A stretch of DNA of 12,250 bases from an uncultured Bacteroidales bacterium (GTDB lineage Bacteria > Bacteroidota > Bacteroidia > Bacteroidales > P3), in the NCBI GenBank assembly GCA_947174375.1, contig CAMWIS010000036.1:1-12250 (forward strand), in the 5' to 3' direction. The notes under the pieces were generated by a model. That model was not told where the DNA came from, searched no databases, and saw only the letters and a list, made by a program, of their open reading frames with translations. A program made the position numbers and the translations under genes. Positions within the stretch are counted from its first letter, which is position 1, and each line of letters starts with the position of its first letter. Of the stretch, positions 6,192 to 12,250 are shown piece by piece.

Positions 6192-8165
6192 ATGTTCAAC
6201 AGTTGTTATACCGCCTTGGTGCCGCTCCTGCCGCTGTTCAGCTTCATCCTGCTGATTGCGTTCGGGCTGCGCCTGCCGGGCAAATGGGCCGGCTACATCG
6301 GCAGCGTGCTGACGGGCATCGCCGCGGTGGCGGCCTATTACACGGCCTGGACGTACTTCTCGCTGCCGCTGGACGCCGACGGCACGCGGCCGGCCGTGGA
6401 AATCCTTTCGTGGGAATGGCTGCGGTTCACGCCCCTGCTCGCCATCCGCCTCGGCATTTACGTGGACGCGCTCTCGGCCATGATGTGGGTCGTCATCACG
6501 ACCGTTTCGCTCATGGTGCATATCTACAGCCTCGGCTACATGGCCGGCGAAAAGGGCTTCGCGCGCTACTTCGCGTTCCTCGGCCTGTTCAGCTTCTCGA
6601 TGCTGGGGCTCGTCGTGGCGCCCAACATCTTCCAGACCTATATCTTCTGGGAGTTGGTCGGCGTGTCGTCCTACCTGCTCATCGGCTTCTACTATACGAA
6701 GCCCGAAGCGGTGTCGGCCTCCAAGAAAGCGTTTATCGTGACGCGCTTCGCCGACCTCGGCTTCCTGATCGGCATCCTGATTCTCTCGTACTTTACGGGA
6801 ACGTTTGATTTCCAGACCATTTGCGGCAGCGCCCAAGACGCGGCCGGCGTGGGCGGCGCGCTGTTCGCGCCCGCCCTGCAAGCCTCATTCTTAGGCTTGT
6901 CGGCCCTTTCATGGGCCATGCTGCTGATTTTCATGGGCTGCGCCGGCAAATCCGCGCTGTTCCCGCTGCATATCTGGCTGCCGGACGCCATGGAAGGGCC
7001 GACGCCGGTCTCCGCGCTTATCCATGCCGCCACGATGGTCGTGGCCGGCGTATTCCTCGTGGCGCGGCTGTTCCCCGTCTATGCGCTCATGACGCCGGGC
7101 GTGCTGGAGGTCATCGCCTACGTGGCGGCCTTTACGTCGCTCTATGCCGCCGTCGTGGCCTGCGTGCAGACCGACATCAAGCGCGTGCTGGCATTCTCCA
7201 CGATTTCGCAAATCGGCTTCATGATGGTGGCCCTGGGCGTTTCCGGCTACGGCGGCCACGCCGGCGAAGGCTATACGGCCTCCCTGTTCCACCTCTTTAC
7301 GCACGCCTTTTTCAAGGCCCTGCTGTTCCTCTGCGCCGGCGCCATCATCCATACCGTGCACAGCAACGAGATGAAGGCCATGGGCGGCCTGCGCCGCTAT
7401 ATGCCCGTCACGCACCTGTGCTTCCTGGTCGGCTGCCTGGCCATCGCGGGCATCCCGCCCTTCTCGGGCTTCTTCAGCAAAGACGGCATCCTGGCGGCCT
7501 CCTTCGCGTTCCACCCCTGCATGGGCATCCTCATGACGGCCATCGCCGGGCTGACGGCCTTCTATATGTTCCGCCTCTACTGCCGCATCTTCCACGGCCC
7601 GTACAGCGGTGACACGGCGGCTGCGCAAGCGGAACACGCCGAGGCCGGGCACCATACGCCCCACGAAGCGCCCGCCGTCATGACCGCGCCGCTCGTCTTT
7701 TTAGCCGTGCTCAGCCTCCTGACGGGCTTTATCCCGTTCGGCGACTTCCTCAGCAGCGACGGCCTCCCGCACGCCTTCCCGCTCCAGACCGCGGTGGCCG
7801 TATGCAGCGTGCTGACCGCCCTCGTCGGCATCGGCATCGCGCTCTACGCCTATGGCCGCGGCCCGCGCCCCGCGTTCCAACGCATGGCCGATCAACCCAA
7901 TGCGTTCCTGCGCGCCGCCAAGAACCGCTTTTACATCGACCGATTCTACCTGTTCATCACGCACCGGATTATCTTCCAGGGCATTTCCACGGCCCTGGCG
8001 TGGTTCGACCGGCACGTCATCGACGGGGTGGTCTTCGGCTCGGGCAAACTCACCGAAAAAATCGCCCGCAAGATCCGCATCATACAGTCGGGACAGCTGC
8101 AAACCTATGCGCTTATCCTGCTGTTGGGCGTCTTGTGCTTGATAGGGCTCGTTTTATACTTATAG
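6192..8165 (+). CDS. nuoL: Complex I antiporter-like subunit L
   Basis: NuoL (ND5, MrpA-like) is the distal proton-pumping subunit and carries the long lateral helix that runs along the membrane arm. The 657 residues fit the family, with about 16 membrane helices. Key charged residues are present: Glu154 in IFWELVGVSSYLLIG (E. coli Glu144), Lys253 in GKSALFPLHIWLPDAM (Lys229), Lys375 in THAFFKALLFL (Lys342), and Lys430 in FFSKDGIL (Lys399). The His-rich segment before PHEAPAVM (about 480-495) is a usual variable loop. The C-terminal part from about 575, with amphipathic sequence then a final hydrophobic helix after SGQLQTY, is the lateral helix and its anchor. nuoM follows after 21 nt. Confidence 0.97.
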   Translation: MFNSCYTALVPLLPLFSFILLIAFGLRLPGKWAGYIGSVLTGIAAVAAYYTAWTYFSLPLDADGTRPAVEILSWEWLRFTPLLAIRLGIYVDALSAMMWVVITTVSLMVHIYSLGYMAGEKGFARYFAFLGLFSFSMLGLVVAPNIFQTYIFWELVGVSSYLLIGFYYTKPEAVSASKKAFIVTRFADLGFLIGILILSYFTGTFDFQTICGSAQDAAGVGGALFAPALQASFLGLSALSWAMLLIFMGCAGKSALFPLHIWLPDAMEGPTPVSALIHAATMVVAGVFLVARLFPVYALMTPGVLEVIAYVAAFTSLYAAVVACVQTDIKRVLAFSTISQIGFMMVALGVSGYGGHAGEGYTASLFHLFTHAFFKALLFLCAGAIIHTVHSNEMKAMGGLRRYMPVTHLCFLVGCLAIAGIPPFSGFFSKDGILAASFAFHPCMGILMTAIAGLTAFYMFRLYCRIFHGPYSGDTAAAQAEHAEAGHHTPHEAPAVMTAPLVFLAVLSLLTGFIPFGDFLSSDGLPHAFPLQTAVAVCSVLTALVGIGIALYAYGRGPRPAFQRMADQPNAFLRAAKNRFYIDRFYLFITHRIIFQGISTALAWFDRHVIDGVVFGSGKLTEKIARKIRIIQSGQLQTYALILLLGVLCLIGLVLYL

Positions 8166-8186
8166 AATTACCATAAACCGAAAACC

Positions 8187-9668
8187 ATGAACTTTCTCTC
8201 TCTGTTCGTGCTCATTCCGATGCTGACCGTCGGCTTGTTGTTCTGCCTCGGAAAGCCGTCGCACATCCGCCTGCTGTGCGCCGGCGCGGGCATCGCGCTG
8301 CTGGCGCTGGCCCTGACGCTGCTGGGGCTGTTCATCCAGGCCCGGAACGGCGGCGCCACCGACGCCATGCTGTTCCGCGCCGACCTGTGCTGGTACGCGC
8401 CCTGGAACATCCACTACAGCGTGGGCGTGGACGGCATTTCCGTCCTCATGCTGCTCCTGTCGGCCATCATCGTCGTGACCGGCGTCTTCGCCTCCTGGCA
8501 CATCGACCCGATGCCGAAAGAATACTTCCTGTGGTATTTCCTGCTCTCGACGGGCGTCTTCGGCTTCTTTATCTCGATTGACCTGTTCAGTATGTTCATG
8601 TTCTACGAAATCGCGCTGATTCCGATGTTCCTGCTCATCGGCATCTGGGGCAGCGGCGAAAAGGAACGTGCGGCCATGAAGCTGACGCTCATGCTTATGG
8701 GCGGCTCCGCCCTGCTGTTGCTCGGGCTGCTCGGCCTCTACTTCTTCCACGGCGCCGATTCGATGAACCTGCTGACGTTGGCCGACCGCGGCATGGCGCT
8801 CGACGCCCAACGCCGCTTCTTCCCGTTCGTGTTCATCGGCTTCGGCGTGCTGGGGGCGCTTTTCCCGTTCCACACGTGGTCGCCCGACGGCCACGCCTCG
8901 GCGCCGACGGCCGTGTCGATGCTGCACGCCGGCGTGCTGATGAAACTGGGCGGCTACGGCTGCTTCCGCGTGGCCATCACGCTCATGCCCGAAGCGGCCA
9001 CGGAGCTGTCTTGGATTTTCCTGTTGCTCACGGGCATCAGCGTGGTCTATGGCGCGTTCTCGGCCTGCGTGCAGACCGACCTCAAATACCTGAACGCCTA
9101 TTCGTCGGTGAGCCACTGCGGCCTCGTGCTGTTCGCGCTGCTCATGCTCAACCCCACGGCCATGACGGGCGCGGTCATGCAGATGCTCTCGCACGGTTTG
9201 ATGACGGCCCTGTTCTTCGCGCTCATCGGCGGCATCTACGGCCGCACCCATACGCGCGACATCCGGCTCATGGGCGGCTTGATGAAGGTGATGCCCTACC
9301 TCGGCGTCTGCTACGTCATCGCCGGCCTCGCCTCGCTCGGCCTGCCCGGCTTGAGCGGCTTCGTCGCCGAGATGACCGTTTTCGTCGGGTCGTTCCAGGA
9401 AGCCGACCTCTTCCACCGCGTGCTGACGCTCGTGGCCTGCACGTCGATTGTCATCACGGCCGTCTATATCCTGCGCGTGGTGGGCAAACTGCTCTACGGC
9501 CCGTTGCAGAACCCGCAGCACGCGCTGTTGCCCGACGCGGCCTGGTACGAGAAGGTGGCTACGGCCACGCTTATTGCGGCCATCCTCGTCGTGGGCCTCA
9601 CGCCGCATTGGATTGCCGATTTGATTCACGAAAGTTTAGCGCCCGTCACGGCCATGCTCGGCCGGTAG
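8187..9668 (+). CDS. nuoM: Complex I antiporter-like subunit M
   Basis: NuoM (ND4, MrpD-like) is the middle of the three proton-pumping subunits. The 493 residues have about 14 membrane helices. Recognised segments include MFMFYEIALIPMFLLIG with Glu141 (E. coli Glu144), FPFHTWSPDGHASAPTAV, LHAGVLMKLGGYG with Lys253 (E. coli Lys265), ACVQTDLKYLNAYSSVSH, IYGRTHTRDIRLMGGL, and GFVAEMTVFVGSF with Glu395 (E. coli Glu407). The striking difference is at the position of the TM7 lysine paired with the TM5 glutamate (E. coli Lys234): by motif alignment this is Leu222, and no lysine lies anywhere in that helix. The reading frame is otherwise intact, so the gene is not decayed. nuoN follows after 24 nt. 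Confidence 0.96.
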   Translation: MNFLSLFVLIPMLTVGLLFCLGKPSHIRLLCAGAGIALLALALTLLGLFIQARNGGATDAMLFRADLCWYAPWNIHYSVGVDGISVLMLLLSAIIVVTGVFASWHIDPMPKEYFLWYFLLSTGVFGFFISIDLFSMFMFYEIALIPMFLLIGIWGSGEKERAAMKLTLMLMGGSALLLLGLLGLYFFHGADSMNLLTLADRGMALDAQRRFFPFVFIGFGVLGALFPFHTWSPDGHASAPTAVSMLHAGVLMKLGGYGCFRVAITLMPEAATELSWIFLLLTGISVVYGAFSACVQTDLKYLNAYSSVSHCGLVLFALLMLNPTAMTGAVMQMLSHGLMTALFFALIGGIYGRTHTRDIRLMGGLMKVMPYLGVCYVIAGLASLGLPGLSGFVAEMTVFVGSFQEADLFHRVLTLVACTSIVITAVYILRVVGKLLYGPLQNPQHALLPDAAWYEKVATATLIAAILVVGLTPHWIADLIHESLAPVTAMLGR

Positions 9669-9692
9669 GCGCAACCTTAAAAGTATGCAATT

Positions 9693-11150
9693 ATGGATTT
9701 CAGCCAGTTTTTAGCCCTGCACGAAGAAATATCGTTGGTCGCCGCGCTCGTGTTGCTGCTCGTGTACGACCTGTTCGCGCCCGAAAAAGGCCGCCGTCAT
9801 ATCCCGCTCGTCGCCTGTCTGCTCCTGTTGGCGCACACGGTGTTCTGCGCCTGCGACTTCGCGGCCTCGACCGGTTGCCCCGCCGCGGCCGGCAGCCGGA
9901 CCGCCTTCGCCGGTATGTACGACGCCTCGCAGGCCGCCCTGCTGTTCAAGAACATCCTCAACATAGGCGTGCTGCTGGTCTGCCTGCAGGCCTGCCCGTT
10001 CCTGCGCCGCGAAGACAACGGCATCAAGGCCGGGGAGTTTTACTTCCTGCTGTTCTCCACGCTGCTCGGTATGTACCTCATGCTCAGCGCGGGACACTTC
10101 CTGCTGTTCTTCATCGGCATGGAGACGGCCTCTATCCCGATGGCCTCCCTCGTCGCGTTCGACAAACACAAAACGCAGTCGGCCGAAGCGGGCGCCAAAT
10201 TCATCCTCTCCTCGGCCTTCGCCTCCGGCCTGTCGTTCTTCGGGCTCTCGCTCATCTACGGCGGCACGGGCAGCCTCTATTTCGCCGACATCCAAAGCGG
10301 CCTGACCGCCACGCCCCTGCTGTTGGGCGGCATGGTGCTGCTGTGCAGCGGCCTGTTCTTCAAGATTTCGCTCGTGCCCTACCACCTTTGGGCCGCCGAC
10401 GTTTACGAAGGGGCCCCCACGCCCGTAACGACCTATCTGTCGGTTATCTCCAAGGGGGCGGGCGTCTTCGCGCTCTGCCTCATCCTCACGCGCGCGTTCC
10501 CGCTGTTTATCGAAGCCTGGCAGACCGCGCTCTACGTCCTGATCCTGCTGAGCATCACGGTGGGCAACCTCTTCGCCTTGCGTCAGAAGAACATGAAACG
10601 CTTCCTCGCGTTCTCGTCCATCTCGCAGGCCGGCTACATCGTGCTGGGCGTCTTTGCGGCCTCGCCCGCGGGCTTGACCGCGCTCATGTACTATATCTTC
10701 GTCTATATCCTGTCCAACGTGGCGGCCTTCGGCGTCGTACAACTCGTGGAACAGCACGCCGGCCGGACGGATATGGCGGCCTACAACGGCCTTTACAAGA
10801 CCAACCCCAAGCTGAGCGTCATCCTGATGTTCGCCTTGTTCTCGTTGGCCGGCATCCCGCCCTTCGCGGGCTTCTTCAGCAAGTTCTTCATCTTTGCGGC
10901 CACGGCCGAAAGCGGCGCCTACGTGCTGTTGCTCATCGCGCTGCTCAACACCGTCATCTCGCTCTACTACTACCTGCTCGTGGTCAAGGCCATGTTCATC
11001 CTGCCGCCGGCCGAACCCGCCGACGTGCCGGCCTTCAAGAGCGAAGCCGCCCCCAAGTTCGTATTGGTGGTCTGCACGGCCGGCATCCTGCTCGCCGGGC
11101 TGGTATCCTGCCTCTACGCGCTCATCGACCGCACGGTTCTGTTGGGATAA
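9693..11150 (+). CDS. nuoN: Complex I antiporter-like subunit N
   Basis: NuoN (ND2) is the proximal antiporter-like pump subunit, next to NuoK. The 485 residues carry about 14 membrane helices. Charged residues on the proton path are present: Glu144 in FFIGMETASIPM (E. coli Glu133), Lys224 in FFKISLVPYHLW (Lys217), Lys254 in SVISKGAGVF (Lys247), and Lys397 in FFSKFFIFAA (Lys395). The motif ADVYEGAPTPVTTYL (232-246) is diagnostic for NuoN rather than L or M. The ATG at 9693 is chosen because it precedes the first membrane helix; a nearby ATG at 9685 is in another frame. Unlike NuoM, its TM7 lysine is kept. The next gene starts only 12 nt after the stop. Confidence 0.97.
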   Translation: MDFSQFLALHEEISLVAALVLLLVYDLFAPEKGRRHIPLVACLLLLAHTVFCACDFAASTGCPAAAGSRTAFAGMYDASQAALLFKNILNIGVLLVCLQACPFLRREDNGIKAGEFYFLLFSTLLGMYLMLSAGHFLLFFIGMETASIPMASLVAFDKHKTQSAEAGAKFILSSAFASGLSFFGLSLIYGGTGSLYFADIQSGLTATPLLLGGMVLLCSGLFFKISLVPYHLWAADVYEGAPTPVTTYLSVISKGAGVFALCLILTRAFPLFIEAWQTALYVLILLSITVGNLFALRQKNMKRFLAFSSISQAGYIVLGVFAASPAGLTALMYYIFVYILSNVAAFGVVQLVEQHAGRTDMAAYNGLYKTNPKLSVILMFALFSLAGIPPFAGFFSKFFIFAATAESGAYVLLLIALLNTVISLYYYLLVVKAMFILPPAEPADVPAFKSEAAPKFVLVVCTAGILLAGLVSCLYALIDRTVLLG

Positions 11151-11162
11151 AAAGGGAAAGCC

Positions 11163-12250
11163 ATGAAAACCCTCGTCAAGATGATAGGCGGCCTGCTGAT
11201 AGGCTGCCTGGCGGGTCTCCTCATCGGCATGGTGTGCGTCACGTTGTTCTCCGACACTACGCCCGCGGAATTCATCGCCAAACTGGGGAAACTGGAACTG
11301 TCGGAAGGCCTGACGGTGCTGCTCGTCAGCATAGCCGTTTTCCTCCTCTCCCTGTTCCTGTTGGTTACGCTCCACGAAGCCGGGCACTTGGCCTTCGGCC
11401 TCATGAGCGGCTACCGCTTCGTCTCGTTCCGCATCTTCAATTTGACGTTCATCAAATTGGACGGACGCCTGCGCGTCAAACGGTTCTCGGTGGCCGGCAC
11501 CGGCGGCCAATGCCTGCTGACGCCGCCCGACAAACCCCTGCACGAGATTCCGATATTTTGGTACAACTTGGGCGGCGTGGCGGCCAACCTGCTGGCCCTG
11601 CTCCTCGTCGCGCCGCTGTTATGCTTGGATTTACAGCCCCTGATGCGGACGTCCCTCGTGATTTTCTGTCTGACCGACCTCTTCCTGATTCTGACCAACG
11701 GCATCCCGATGCGGCTCGGCGGCATCGCCAACGATGCCCATAACGCTTTGGAACTCAACCGCAACGAGCGGAGCAAACGCGCCATGGTGCTGCAACTGCG
11801 CACCAACGCCCTGATACAGGCAGGCGTCCGCCCCAAGGATATGCCCGACGCCTGGTTTGAAACGCCCGCCGACCCCGATTACCAAAACGCGCTGGAGGTC
11901 TCGTTACCGCTGATGGCGGCCTCGCGGCTCGTGGATCAGATGGCGTGGGAAGAAGCCTACGCCGCCTTCGACGCGCTCTACGCCCATCGGGAACAAATCC
12001 TGCCGCTTTACGTCAAGGAAATAGTCTGTGAGTTGATTTTCTGCGCCTTGATAACCGGCCGAACCGACCGTGCGCAATGCCTCTACACCGAGGATATCAA
12101 ACGCTACCTGACCATCTACCGCAAGGTCATGTCGTCCAAAGAGCGCATCCTCTGCGGCATCCACCTGCTCTTGGAACACGACCGGGCGAAGGCGCAGGCC
12201 ATCTACGAGGCCGTCCGCCAACGGCAAGACGCTTACCTGTTGCAGGGCGA
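11163..12250 (+). CDS. M50-type (site-2-protease-like) membrane metallopeptidase, 3' end missing
   Basis: The reading frame starts at ATG 11163 and is open to the window edge (362 codons). It shows an N-terminal hydrophobic helix (about 7-29), a second helix (about 50-70) ending in the zinc-protease motif HEAGH (71-75; His71, Glu72, His75), and two more hydrophobic stretches (about 133-153 and 158-178). A segment LTNGIPMRLGGIANDAH (177-193) resembles the M50 second motif (N..P then an Asp), with Asp191 the likely third zinc ligand. From about 195 onward the chain is polar and helix-rich with spaced Ala/Leu/Tyr, possibly helical-repeat-like; I cannot name a domain there. The arrangement suggests intramembrane proteolysis, but the substrate is unknown. 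The 12-nt gap after nuoN suggests co-transcription with the respiratory operon. Confidence 0.75.
   Translation, partial: MKTLVKMIGGLLIGCLAGLLIGMVCVTLFSDTTPAEFIAKLGKLELSEGLTVLLVSIAVFLLSLFLLVTLHEAGHLAFGLMSGYRFVSFRIFNLTFIKLDGRLRVKRFSVAGTGGQCLLTPPDKPLHEIPIFWYNLGGVAANLLALLLVAPLLCLDLQPLMRTSLVIFCLTDLFLILTNGIPMRLGGIANDAHNALELNRNERSKRAMVLQLRTNALIQAGVRPKDMPDAWFETPADPDYQNALEVSLPLMAASRLVDQMAWEEAYAAFDALYAHREQILPLYVKEIVCELIFCALITGRTDRAQCLYTEDIKRYLTIYRKVMSSKERILCGIHLLLEHDRAKAQAIYEAVRQRQDAYLLQG

Noticed and set aside
7609..7680. A His-rich stretch in NuoL as a possible metal-binding insertion
   Set aside because: NuoL proteins commonly have a variable His-rich loop just before the PHE(S/A)P motif, so this is ordinary family variation.
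8876..11743. A 955-codon open frame on the + strand running across nuoM, nuoN and the protease-like gene
   Set aside because: It is out of frame with three recognisable genes, and its product is dominated by Arg, Pro, His and Gly with no domain, which is typical of an alternate frame in GC-rich DNA.

Overview
The window is a GC-rich chromosomal segment (coding regions look near 60% GC, with AT-rich gaps) from a member of the Bacteroidota, most likely the order Bacteroidales. The evidence is a fused nuoCD gene, the gene order A-B-CD-H-I-J-K-L-M-N with no nuoE, nuoF or nuoG, AT-rich leaders without clear Shine-Dalgarno sequences, and a TAnnTTTG-type promoter element. The family cannot be fixed from this window.

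Layout. Positions 1-120 are the 3' end of a YoeB/Txe-type toxin gene; its start and any antitoxin lie outside the window. An AT-rich gap (121-331) holds a good match to the Bacteroides -7 promoter element and a perfect 8-bp inverted repeat next to the expected transcription start. Then follow, all on the + strand and tightly packed: rpe (ribulose-phosphate 3-epimerase), nuoA, nuoB (8-nt overlap with the next gene), nuoCD, nuoH, nuoI, nuoJ, nuoK, a 116-bp AT-rich gap with short direct repeats, nuoL, nuoM and nuoN. Twelve nucleotides after nuoN begins a membrane protein with an HEAGH metalloprotease motif (M50/site-2-protease type), which runs off the right edge.

How the genes work together. 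The nuo genes supply the quinone-binding and N2-cluster module (B, CD), the two-cluster ferredoxin-like arm (I), the membrane quinone channel (H, A, J, K) and the three antiporter-like proton-pumping subunits (L, M, N). The NADH-oxidising module (E, F, G) is absent, so the complex is probably fed by something other than directly bound NADH, such as a ferredoxin or flavodoxin or an unlinked adaptor. The donor cannot be read from this sequence. No convincing terminator is visible between rpe and the right edge, so rpe, the nuo genes and the protease-like gene may form one transcription unit.

This is mostly a recognisable housekeeping respiratory operon. I did not find a clearly new system. The points most worth a second look are the lack of the essential-type TM7 lysine in NuoM, the protease-like gene attached to the operon, the missing EFG module, and the repeat-bearing nuoK-nuoL gap.
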